Shown in pieces: positions 1 through 8,993 of a DNA stretch of 64,000 nucleotides. Position 1 is the stretch's first letter. Each line of letters starts with the position of its first letter. This stretch comes from Aporrectodea caliginosa (lineage: Eukaryota; Annelida; Clitellata; Crassiclitellata; Lumbricidae), in NCBI GenBank assembly GCA_020284085.1, contig JACEVL010000341.1, positions 555,676-619,675 of the forward strand, given 5' to 3'. The notes beneath the pieces were generated by a model. It had not been told where the DNA came from. It was given only the letters and a program-made list of their open reading frames with translations, and did not search any database. The translations under genes were made by a program, and so were the position numbers.

Positions 1-560
1 ATAGTCCAAAACCATTCTGATGAGTGATGACCAACTTCTAGCTGTTACTGTGCCCACTCCTAAATACTCTGACTGAGCAACTGAGACTGTTAAGTTTCAC
101 AGTTGTTAAATCGTTTTCTTTAACATCTCTTACAAAGATATATATATCTTCGTTTATTATAACCAATCAGGCTGGCAAACCGCAGCTCAGTAGGCCTACA
201 AACAGGTTAAATACATTAATATAGGAAAAGAAAAGAGGTTGAAAAGACCTAGTAATGTAATGAAATTTAATTAGCAACTTCTATTGCGCCGGTGTCTAAT
301 GCACAAGGCATCAACCGATGGCACACCAAAACCAAGCCGTAATCAGGTCAACATCCAGAAGATCAGTCCGTAAGAGACAGAGAGGCAGCCTAAGGTGGAT
401 AAGCAATTTGAAAGAGGTAAGTTTTCAGCCGAGAACGAAATGACACAAGCGACTGAGCACAGCGTACAGACACAGGAAGAGAGTTCCAAAAAGTAGGTCC
501 AGATACTGAAAAAGCTCGTTCACCGAGAACAGTTCTTGATTTAGGTAGGCATTAGGATCA
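1..560. other. non-coding stretch, no gene recognised
   Basis: No convincing coding frame is visible. The right part (about 290-560) resembles LINE 3' sequence, with short phrases like those at 3.7-4.1 and 29.7-30.0 kb (for example GTTCACCGAGAACAG), but it is too decayed to translate. A TAGGCCTA 8-mer lies at about 191. Confidence 0.4.
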
Positions 561-564
561 CCGA

Positions 565-1752
565 TTAAGTTATGTTTTGATAAAGGGCTCTAGGGATAAA
601 GTTTTTGTCATCCTTTGTTGGCAAAATGAAGTCATGACGGCGCGGCCTTAGGCTATAATGTCGTTTGATTGTCGGTGGAAATAGTCTGCGCAGGACGTGG
701 TCCTCATTCCATATAACCGCCGACAGCAGCCGATCATCGGCCGTCCTTGCCATCTCGTTCGCAGACGGCGAATCCATCCGGAGATAACCCATTCGCCTTG
801 TTCTTATAAGAAACTTCTCGATTCTGCTTTTATCCTCGGCTGAAGTGTAACCCCACCAGGCTGGGACAGCATACATCAAGCGAGAGATAGTGGTGGCATC
901 AGTTACAACCTGCAGGGCTTCAGAGGATAGGCCGTGTGATCTTAGGGTCCGTAGTGCATGGAGGGAGCCCGAGCAAGAGGCCAAGATCTCATCAACGTGA
1001 GAGGTAGCTCTGAGATCTGATCGAATTGTGACGCCAAGGATCTTCATCGTAGTCACTCTTGTGACGCCACTAAGTGGCTCTGGTGGTTCCACGTTAGCGC
1101 GTCGATGGATGATCATCTCTCGAGACTTTCCTTTGTTCAACTGAAGGTTGTTCACTTCTGCCCAGCTCTTCACTGATTCCAGCTCCTCCTGGACAGTATC
1201 CCTCATCTTGGATCCAACCAACAGGTACGAATCATCAGCAAACTTGATTATAAGATTCTCCGAATGTACTGGTTGGAGGTCCGAGGAATTCACAACGAAA
1301 TCGGCTGGACCAACACCCGACCCCTGCACAATGCTGGCGGTGATTGATGCGAGCTCAGACAACCGACCTTTAAACTTCGTTGTATGCCGTCGTTCTCTGA
1401 GGAATTCAACCAACCAATTGTATATGCAGTCGGGGATATCCAGTCTTGATAGCTTGTCCGCCAGAGTTGAATGACGGACCGTATCAAAAGCCTTCGAAAA
1501 ATCAAGCGATATTAGAGTCACATATTTGTTGGTCTTGAGAAGCAACGTGACGTGGTGGAGGATAGAGATCAGAGTTGCCGTTGTTGAACCTGTTGGTCTG
1601 AAAGCGTATTGTTCTGCCAGGAGGATATCCATTGGTGGTTCTGTAAATGTTGGATACAAGAACCGGTGTACTAGTTCTCTCTCAACCAGCCTTGAGAGGA
1701 CAGGGGTGACAGAAATCGGTCTGAAGTCCGCTGGAGCAACCGGTTGTGCCAC
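565..1752 (-). pseudogene. LINE reverse transcriptase fragment (CR1/Jockey-like)
   Basis: An open frame of 395 residues covers the palm and thumb of a non-LTR retrotransposon reverse transcriptase plus its C-terminal region. Visible RT blocks are the DFRPISVTPVLSRLVERE segment near the N-terminus, SLDFSKAFDTVRHS (motif A, catalytic Asp), the GSGVGP segment at motif B, and FADDSYLL (motif C, catalytic Asp pair). The thumb (MKILGVTIRSDL) and the usual LINE tail (RRLFPPTIKRHYSLRPRRHD) follow. The upstream endonuclease and N-terminal half are missing, so the copy is 5' truncated. It closely resembles the longer element at 30.5-33.3 kb (shared FRPISITPVL, YAFRPSGSTT, FDTVRHS, ADDSY) and probably belongs to the same family. 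The frame is intact, which suggests a moderately young insertion. It cannot retrotranspose without the missing half. Clade assignment is inference. Confidence 0.88.
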
Positions 1753-1754
1753 CT

Positions 1755-2040
1755 TGGACGTGGATGTGCTCCATCCTGCTTGTCTGATCTTTGTCGACCT
1801 GTCTCAGACCTCGCCAGCCTGTCGAACTCTTCGCTCTTCGGCAAGGGGGAGCTTTGGTTCCACAAGCTCACATTCTATTAGACAGCGTCGTGCCTTCTTA
1901 ACCTGCGCTTGCTGCCTCAGGTTAAACTCGCCTGCTTTTTATAAGTCACTCAAATCACACTTCTTTAGCTGTGACTGAGCTGCAGGAGCGCCTGTGAGTA
2001 GGTCTCTTGAAGGAGGCGCTATATAAATTCTCAGTTTGAA
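1755..2040 (+). pseudogene. LINE 3' end fragment (CR1-like tail)
   Basis: Plus-strand translation resembles the extreme C-terminus of CR1-like LINEs: TLRSSARGSF, then IRQRRAF, then a KSLKSHFFS-like ending. The equivalent of the central 'VVGP..WN.LP' block is corrupted. After the stop comes the short 3' UTR ending GGCGCTATATAAATT and then GAATGAATGA repeats. The same terminal GCGCTATATAAA signature occurs at several other places here. The fragment abuts, in opposite orientation, the RT fragment that ends at 1752, so two truncated LINEs lie tail against broken 5' edge. Confidence 0.7.
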
Positions 2041-2105
2041 TGAATGAGTATTATAACCTTAGGTGTATGGGTTGTCCCTGTTAGAGACTGCGCGTCAACA
2101 AAGAA

Positions 2106-2398
2106 AAATAATAATAATAATAATAATAATAAATATAATTAATAATAATAATAATAATCTTTTCTTTATTTAAGCGCCTGACAAACGCACTGCGCTGTAC
2201 ATTTTCATGTTATGCAATTGAAATAATTCACAAGAACACAAATAACAGAAGACATAAATCTTAACTACTAACAGAACAGACAGCCTGCAATACACGGCGC
2301 TAAAGATAGCAGCCTACAAAGCATGTCTCTCCTACGGTGCTCGAACTCGGTACCTCTCGCTCTCTATTTCAGTGTGTTATCCAATGCGCTATCGGGCC
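2106..2398 (-). repeat. tRNA-derived SINE, family A, copy 1 (with AAT tail)
   Basis: Read on the minus strand the element starts near 2398 with a tRNA-like head: an A-box-like TAGCGCATTGGATAAC and a B-box-like GAGTTCGAGCACC about 40 bases later. A body follows, then a 3' end reading GCAGTGCGTTTGTCAGGCGC, then AATAAAG, then (ATT)n. The copy at 62.36-62.62 kb shares all these parts in the same order; this copy keeps about 30 bases (near 2235-2265) that the other lacks. The AAT repeat at 2106-2158 is the SINE tail. RNA polymerase III transcription from the internal boxes is expected of such elements but not shown here. Confidence 0.82.
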
Positions 2399-2399
2399 C

Positions 2400-3060
2400 C
2401 CCGATAAGCTGCACAAAAGGGTCCCGCATATTATTTTGGCGTTCATGGCCCCCACCAACCTCAATCCGGCCCTGAATGTAAAATCGTATTTTAGCGTCGT
2501 AAAGTATACTTTCTTGTTTCATATTATCACGTAGTTTAGCGTCATAAATAATTTTAAGACAGCTAAATTATTGCAGTTAAACTGAAAGCTGTACGAGCGA
2601 TGAAAATATTAACTTTTTATTGTAGAAGTTGGATGAGCGATGAATACATTTTATAGTAGTAGACGCTGGATGAGCGATTATAGATATTTTATAGCAGAAA
2701 TAGAAGTGTAACGTCTGGTATAATTCGGCTACAATTGGTGTTACATTGCCTTCTTATAGAAATGTATTTTATGTATAATTGGAATAGGCCATTTGTGGTT
2801 TAAATACAGCATTGGTAGGCATTTATGTAGCGCCAGAGTTGTTTATGATGACTAAGGTTTGCCTTTGTCTAAACCCTGAGAAGCCTGATTGATACAGCCA
2901 GTGACGGAAGAGATATACAAAGACACTGATAACGATTTCCTCCCTTGAAAGGCTAGCAGTAGGAAACGTTTTCACGTGGGAGAGAAATGATCTGTGATTT
3001 CCGACTGGAGGAGAGGAAGAAATGTACACTTTCCCGCAGGCGCGAAAGTGGCCCGCGAAA
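2400..3060. other. non-coding stretch with a short minisatellite block
   Basis: No gene is visible. About 2590-2715 holds three degenerate units of a dispersed ~40-bp repeat (GTAGAAGTTGGATGAGCGAT and relatives; described at 27.6 kb). Just before it, TCGTATTTTAGCGTCGTAAA matches the left flank of the same repeat at 27.56 kb. Confidence 0.5.
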
Positions 3061-3066
3061 GTACTC

Positions 3067-3074
3067 TATATAAG
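3067..3074 (+). promoter_or_regulatory. candidate TATA box
   Basis: TATATAAG is followed about 30 bases on by GGCTCTGTTCTGATATCTC, a spacing usual between a TATA box and a start site. No gene follows directly, so it could be the promoter of a solo LTR or other element. Sequence match only. Confidence 0.3.
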
Positions 3075-3185
3075 CGGCAGATGGCGCTCAGCCGGGGCTC
3101 TGTTCTGATATCTCTACAGTATGCGTTTGCATACGCTTTCCTCCGGACTTCCACGTGTACTTAGGTTCTTCACGCATTTAGATAG

Positions 3186-3290
3186 ATGAGCTGGTTGCCT
3201 TTGGATAATCTGTTGCAATTAGATAGACAATATGTTGCATTTAGATAGATGACATGTTGCGATTGGATAATCTGTTGCAATTAGATAGGG
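3186..3290. repeat. short tandem repeat, ~20-bp unit
   Basis: About five degenerate copies of a 18-22-base unit of the form GTTGCAATTAGATAGAC / GTTGCGATTGGATAATCT lie head to tail. No coding role is seen. Confidence 0.65.
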
Positions 3291-3659
3291 CGGACCTGGT
3301 TTTCGACTAGCAACTTCACCAGGGCATTTTCCAACAGCTTTGCACCACTGTTCTTCAACAGCATGAGCCACCTATCAGCTACTGCTGAATCCTTTCACTT
3401 ATTTATTAATTCAATTCAATTCATTCATTTTGAAGACTTAGCGCCCATTCAAGAAACCTGTTCAAGAGCTGCTCTTTTATTGTTTCCTCTCGTTTCTTGT
3501 CATCGCAACGAGCCGGGAGAACTTCATCATGTCATCACATGTCAGAAGCATCGTTTGAGTCAATTCTGAAGGAAAGCCAAATACTGGACAACTACTAGTT
3601 TCTCTTGTTTTCGGCTTCTTGGTTGCCATTTTTGCAGTCGACCTTTTATTCATTTATTC

Positions 3660-4110
3660 TTTCATTCATTACAGAGATCTATATAGCACTCCTTCATGGC
3701 TACTACTCAGAAGTGCCCCTGACCCCATCACGGCTAAAAAAGGACAGTTTGAGGTTAGAATAGAATGTATCAGAACGGACTCTGGAGAGGAAGCGTAGCA
3801 CCAAGAGGAGCCAGTTCCAGACCGAGGGGCCAACGACTGAGAAGGCGCTGTTTTGCCTATTAGATGTACTGGCAAAATGGATAAGGAGCACACCCAGCTC
3901 AGTTGAGCGGAGGCAGAAACGGCCTCAGACACCCAAGGTAGGGCAAGGGAGCTCGCGAAGGTAGACAGAGGCAAGCCCCAGCAAGCACCGTCGGACCAAA
4001 GCACCGATCATGTACGTCATTCGTTGCTGGAGGGGGAGCCAGTGCAGCACGTCCAGCATATAGTCAGAGACGTGACCGAATCTAGGGATGCGTTTCAGTC
4101 TTCAACGTAC
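3660..4110 (-). pseudogene. LINE C-terminal fragment (CR1-like)
   Basis: On the minus strand the C-terminal end of a CR1-like LINE can be read with stops and frame changes: MLDVLHWLPLQQRM near 4060, then a VRRCLLGLASVYL-like segment, then SAFSVVGPSVWNWLLL and a SFFSRD ending near 3700. The same series is intact in the element at 57.4-58.7 kb. The 3' edge (3640-3690) shows the ATATAGCAC variant of the family's terminal signature and then ATTCATTC repeats. This is a 5'-truncated dead copy. Confidence 0.8.
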
Positions 4111-4859
4111 TAACAAAAGACATTGCCATAATAAAATCACATTAGTGAAAAACATAACATTGTAAGTTTAACAAATTTCAAGACGTTTATGCAAAATTTA
4201 GACTCTTTGTGTTTTTGGGTGGCCTTGGAGCACCTTAAGAAGTTCATCAAATCCGGTATTATTTTACCCCCAGGCTACTGCATACAGTACACAACTTTTG
4301 CACACCCTGCCGATTCTGAAATGTTAACTTCATTTTTTCACTCCACCCTAATGGACAGTCTATGAAACGATTGTGGATAGGTCCATAAGGTAAGGCGCAA
4401 TGTTGTCTTTCAGAATACGTATGCAGTTTGTATTTGTAGCAAATATACCCATGTTCTTAATTTCAAGATCTTGCTAAAAGATGTAACCATGACAACAGTA
4501 CTGTGTCTTGCCCCTCCTGCACAAATGTCTGCGGGCGCGCATGACAGGGTACAAGTGAACCCGATGGCGTAAGAGGAATCCGTGTTACCAATGCACCTTA
4601 AACTTAATGCAAGTACTTGCCAGGGTATATATTAAAATTCTCTTAATCCTACTAAACACCCGAATGTATCAGATTCTGGTAAGATATCTCGTTTCCAACT
4701 AATTGTTTGTCTGTTTCACCTATAGTTGCTGAGAATTGATTGAAAAATCCGCACGACAGCATACAGCAACTTTCGCAATTCTAGTAAAGGCAGAGGACAT
4801 TCTGTTGCGAATCACGGCTATTTTACTCAAAATCCATTGCTTTCGGAACATTATCCAAA
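4110..4859. other. upstream region of the GT61 gene
   Basis: No coding frame or repeat signature is recognised. It may hold the promoter and 5' UTR of the downstream glycosyltransferase gene, but no TATA box or clear splice acceptor was identified. Confidence 0.3.
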
Positions 4860-6209
4860 ATGAAAGTAAATATCAACAGGCCTACTGTACTTAACACCAA
4901 AGATATAACAGCCCTGAAACTTTGCATTTTAATATGCGCTGTCTGGATTTTGCTGTCAGTGTATTATCTGGAGCATCGGGTTAAACTACATGCAATCACC
5001 GAAACTAGGCCTATTTACGAACAGAAGGCTGAATTTCGATTGATAAAACAGGTGGAAGGAGTTCATACTTTCTCAAATGTCTGCATTGAAGAATTGGCAA
5101 CACCAAAGTTGGTGAACAGTTTAAGATTGATTTTCAACGAAACTAAGAAAATTGTCATCTACGGAAACAACAGCCAAGCGGATGGGGCAAGGATAACAAT
5201 AAAAGTGGCCCCTAATTGGAACCATTGGGAGATCCACTTCCGACAACAAGTTCTACCACCTGAGAATAAGAGATACCTTAGAGATACAGCATTCTTTATA
5301 CAGCCAACCTGGCCCGGAAATTTTCACCATTTCTTCATAGATGAATTCATTCCCCTCTACAGCGTCATCGTCCTTAGTAATAGGTTACACCCTGGGGCTC
5401 GAAATCAAATACTTTATCACAGTCCTGAGTTCAGCGTAGAGGACAATAGGGGTTTGTCTAAACGCACATACGAAGGATTACTGCAGACTTTGTACATTGA
5501 CGACTTTCACGACGTCTTCTACAACCTTCCTAACAACACCTGTTTCCGACAAGCCGTCTTCGGCAGCACGCCTCTGTTATTGCGTCAGCGTGACGTCATC
5601 GATCACGTGCTGCGCTATTACAACCTGACACCGCACAGCGATAGAAACGCCAGCGACCTCTATGTTACGCTTTTGGGACGTAAAGACAGGCGCATCATAA
5701 ACACAGACGAAGTGCTTTCTTTCGTTAAAGAGATCGGATTTAAGAATCTGAGAACTGTTGAATTTGATGGAAAATCGATTCGCTATCAGCTTGAGATTAT
5801 GACGACTTCGAATGTTTTCATAGGCATCAACGGGGCTGGGCTGCAGTGGTCCATTTTCATGCCCGAAGGCTCTGACCTCATCGAATTCTCCTGGCCTCAG
5901 AAACACTGGAACTTCTATTATGAAAAGGTCATCCCGCGTTTCGGAATAACTTGGAGAGGAATAAGTGTACAGGATGTTAGACTTAACTGGACTTCGTATG
6001 CGACTAATGTGCGCCGTGGAGTTCCAGTTAGCGAGGCTGAGAAACCGATATTGATAAAAGATCATCCAAGAGATATCATTGATAACATCTGGAAATGGTG
6101 TGACATTGTCCCTCAAAAGAGTGAGATATTGGAAACGTTGCAAATTGTTTACAACAAACCAGGGTCCGATTTGTCAAAAAAGAAGCAGGGTGGTCGAAAC
6201 AGTGGCTGA
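4860..6209 (+). CDS. GT61-family glycosyltransferase, type II membrane protein (EOGT/POMGNT2-like)
   Basis: An uninterrupted 449-residue frame starts at ATG 4860. Residues about 19-37 form one hydrophobic segment after a short N-terminal tail, the layout of a Golgi or ER type II signal anchor. The luminal part carries GT61 (DUF563) landmarks: GNFHHFFIDEFIPLY (153-167), LLGRKDRRIINTDEV (about 271-285), and NVFIGINGAGLQWSIFMP (318-335) followed by an IEF strand. Family members transfer sugars such as GlcNAc or xylose to protein or glycan acceptors in the secretory pathway; donor and acceptor cannot be told here. The usual His before GAGL is Asn (INGAGL), which may affect substrate binding. Potential N-glycosylation sites are N93, N103, N225, N255, N263 and N376. 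There is no intron; an intronless paralogue or retrocopy is possible. It is the only clear host gene in the window and looks functional. Confidence 0.88.
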   Translation: MKVNINRPTVLNTKDITALKLCILICAVWILLSVYYLEHRVKLHAITETRPIYEQKAEFRLIKQVEGVHTFSNVCIEELATPKLVNSLRLIFNETKKIVIYGNNSQADGARITIKVAPNWNHWEIHFRQQVLPPENKRYLRDTAFFIQPTWPGNFHHFFIDEFIPLYSVIVLSNRLHPGARNQILYHSPEFSVEDNRGLSKRTYEGLLQTLYIDDFHDVFYNLPNNTCFRQAVFGSTPLLLRQRDVIDHVLRYYNLTPHSDRNASDLYVTLLGRKDRRIINTDEVLSFVKEIGFKNLRTVEFDGKSIRYQLEIMTTSNVFIGINGAGLQWSIFMPEGSDLIEFSWPQKHWNFYYEKVIPRFGITWRGISVQDVRLNWTSYATNVRRGVPVSEAEKPILIKDHPRDIIDNIWKWCDIVPQKSEILETLQIVYNKPGSDLSKKKQGGRNSG

Positions 6210-6650
6210 TCCAGGATTGCTTATGTAGGGGCCAGGGTTGTTTTTGAGGGGCGCCACGTTCCTGGATAAAAATTGTAATTAACGTTAAATGATAGCATAT
6301 ATATGTATATATATATATATATGCGACATATATATTTGAAATAACGGCATTATGCACAATAGTTAGTGTAGTAGAGCACTAGTATATACTATCCTATAAA
6401 ATGCTGTTTGAAATTGGTTTTCATTATTTTGTGATGTTGGATCGAAAGTAATTTTTATGATTTTCAATCTGTTCAAAGTTCTTTCTGCAGTACAATTACC
6501 AGATGGCCAGGGCTGGATTTAGGGTGGTGGAGGCCCATGGGCGCCCAGTATAGTGGGGCCCTTTTCTGCAACGGAGTTTTGCTTTTGGTGATGCGCAGTT
6601 ACCCACAGGGACAACCCTATACCAACAGTTATGACATATACTAACTCATA
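6210..6650. other. 3' flank of the GT61 gene, no gene seen
   Basis: It holds a short (TA)n run near 6296-6340 and otherwise unremarkable AT-rich sequence. No clear coding content. Confidence 0.4.
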
Positions 6651-6651
6651 C

Positions 6652-6872
6652 AGAGAAAGACAGAAGAACTGGGTGGGGCACGTATTAAGAGGAGACTCCC
6701 TCCTGAAAGAAATCATAGAAGGGAGAATGGTAGGGAAAGAGGGAGGGGAAGACCGAGGCAGATGATGCTGGGATGGATGGCCGACGGATACAGCGAATTA
6801 AAGGGAAAAGCACAACACAGAGAAGAGTGGCGTCATTGGAAGTTGGAACCTGCCGAAGGGCAGAGAACTTAA
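6652..6872 (+). pseudogene. LINE C-terminal remnant with one frameshift
   Basis: Plus-strand translation gives [18 protein letters not shown], then after one frameshift near 6730 [18 protein letters not shown], then a [17 protein letters not shown] ending and stop at 6870-6872. The pattern 'GHVLR...RGRPR...W....YxELKxxAxxRxxWR' is the familiar C-terminal tail of many animal LINE polyproteins. Nothing upstream continues the frame, so this is a short 3' relic. It is followed by AAGAAGAAGAAG, a likely 3' repeat. Confidence 0.78.
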
Positions 6873-6874
6873 AG

Positions 6875-7186
6875 AAGAAGAAGACAGGCAAAGGTGCTAA
6901 AGGCAATGTTTAAATTGTTGACTTATTGTTCACTGATTTGTAAAATTCATGTAAACAAAAATTGGGAAGATCATCTGATATATAGTGTCTTCTATTATAT
7001 TAATAGGGGAGGGGGTTTAGGGTAATGGTAACATTCTGAGACGAAGAGGAAACGGACGCGGGATAGCTTCCCGATACCCTCCATAAGATCGACTCCGCCT
7101 TTTCATTCGCCAGATGGCATTGGAAAAGTTAGCAGTAAGATGTGATGGGAACCTAGCATGGCTGCCAAACAAAGTTAAATTCAAAC
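6875..7186. other. non-coding stretch, nothing recognised
   Basis: No frame, RNA gene or clear repeat is seen. Confidence 0.35.
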
Positions 7187-8330
7187 AGTAATAATCAATC
7201 AGCCGTTTATTGAATCAACAACAGCACCATTAATTAACAATCAGTCATTTAAAAAAATGTTAATCTGCTGATGCCGTCAACAGGACAGCCCTAACGGATA
7301 AAATAATCCGCTATTGCAGGGCTGCCCTTTTTCTATATTACATTTACTGATGGCAAGACGATTTTTATGATCATATAGTTATAGAAAATTCAACTTAAAT
7401 AACAATGTTAGGGCTAAATCATAGCCAAACAACTAAATAACAAAACACTGCAGTACAAGATTTAGGACAAACAAACAAACAAAATCAAAACAAAACAGAT
7501 TATAATGTTCACAGTTGTACATTATAAACAATCTTAACTAAGGTACAATCTATCGAGTCATATTCTTGTTATGTGTTTAATAGATAATGTTCCAGTTGAG
7601 CTTTAAATTGAGCCATGTGTAATAAATTTATTAAATTTGGAGGAAGAGAATCCCAAAGTGGTGGACCTGAGCATTTAATTGAGAACTGCGTTGTCCTGGT
7701 TCGTGCCCCTGGGGTTCGATATTTACAGGATGCTCTAGTATCATGTCCATGGATAGCTACACCCTTAAGGAAATATTTATCAAATAGTGATGGAAGAAGC
7801 CCATAATGATAACAGTACATGAATAGTCCAATTTGATATTTTGTAATATCATTCAATTTTAGAATATTGTGCTCTTTAAATATTAATTTTGTACCATCAG
7901 ACCATCCCAATAAGCAAGTCACACGTATGGCACGTTTATGGAGAGTCTCAAGGCATTTTAATCTAGAGGAGTAATGTAATGTAATGTAACAAGACATTTA
8001 TATAGCGCCACTTAAGAGTCTCACAGAAGCGCTCAAGTAGTTTGAGTCCCAACAGATATTACAGTAGGCCTATGATAAGTAAGGAAAAAACAGCGTGTAG
8101 TATAACTGTCGGAGAACAGGTTTAGTCAGAGAATGCTTAATTCGTGAAGAGAACACATATTTTTTGCTAATTTCTTTGATACATGTGTGATATGCTCATT
8201 CCATTGCATATGCCGATCTACATAAACACCAAGAAATTTTGTGCATTCAGTTTGCACTATTTCCCTGTTATCTATCATAATTTCCATTGCTTGTTGGGGA
8301 GCTGGTTTACGGTGACCACGGAACATAATA
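7187..8330 (-). pseudogene. LINE 3' half (RT thumb to 3' UTR), interrupted by a nested insertion
   Basis: Minus-strand coding starts near 8326 with an RT thumb segment (ECTKFLGVYVDRHMQWNEHI, about 8160-8240). It resumes at 7977-7569 with a LINE C-terminus (LETLHKRAIRVTCLLGWSDG, then FSIKCSGPPLWDSLPPNLIN). The two parts are separated by about 120 bases (7977-8100) that look like the 3' end of a different LINE (TTTATATAGCGCCACTTAAG next to GTAATGTAATG), so another LINE end has inserted here. The 3' UTR runs on to about 7187 and ends AATAAACGGCTGATTGATTA on the minus strand. A second, longer relative lies at 16.4-19.9 kb. It is non-functional. Confidence 0.8.
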
Positions 8331-8457
8331 ACTTGTGATTATCCGTTCATACTGTGAATTGTAGTCATTCTGCGTACTTGTCAGTTTGAAAATATTAAAC
8401 GAAGATTATTATTAAACGACAAAACAAAAGATAAGCTTTAAGCTTATTATGCAGTTC

Positions 8458-8540
8458 TTAACCCTTTGAACCCGAAAGACCGCAAAAGCGGTCCTAAGGA
8501 GAAGGACCGAAATCCCTAAAGACCGCTTTTGCGGTCCAGC
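8458..8540 (+). mobile_element. piggyBac-type terminus: TTAA, CCCTTTGAACCC and two palindromes
   Basis: TTAA (8458-8461) is followed directly by CCCTTTGAACCC, as at the ends of piggyBac elements (TTAA target, CCC-starting inverted repeat). Two perfect 16-bp palindromes follow, GACCGCAAAAGCGGTC at 8478-8493 and GACCGCTTTTGCGGTC at 8521-8536, so the pair is itself inverted. The piggyBac copies at 51-55 kb carry palindromes of the same type. The other end is not found; the (ATGT)n array begins just after, so the element is truncated or its interior is replaced. Confidence 0.55.
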
Positions 8541-8544
8541 TATT

Positions 8545-8993
8545 ATATATGTATGAATGTATGTATGTATGTATGTATGTATGTATGTATGTATGTATGT
8601 ATGTATGTATGTATGTATGTATGTATGTATGTATGTATGTATGTATGTATGTATGTATGTATGTATGTATGTATGTATGTATGTATGTATATATTTATGT
8701 TTGTATGTATGTATATATGCATGCATGTATGTAGGCCCTATGTATGCACGTATTTATGTATGCATGTATGTATATATGTATGTGTGTATGTATATATGTA
8801 TGTCTGTACGTGTGTATGTATGTATGCATATGTATGTATATATGTATATATATGTGTGTTTGTATATATGTATGTATATGTATGTATGTGTGTATATTAT
8901 ATGTATGTATGTGTGTATGTGTGCATGTATTTGTGTATGTATGTATGTATGTGTATATGTATGTATGTAGGTATGTATGTATGTATGCATGTT
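8545..8993. repeat. (ATGT)n microsatellite, ~450 bp
   Basis: A nearly pure ATGT run occupies about 8550-8690 and then degrades into TATG/TGTA variants. It lacks stops in several frames, which gives long spurious Tyr-Val-Cys-Met and Thr-Tyr-Ile-His frames. It continues at 10965 after a transposon insertion. Confidence 0.97.

Noticed and set aside
3067..3154. Promoter of a host gene or LTR U3/R
   Set aside because: Kept only as a weak TATA candidate; no downstream gene, primer-binding site or paired LTR was found.
5577..6143. 188-codon minus-strand frame opposite the GT61 gene
   Set aside because: Antisense shadow of a well-supported coding sequence, with no recognisable protein features.
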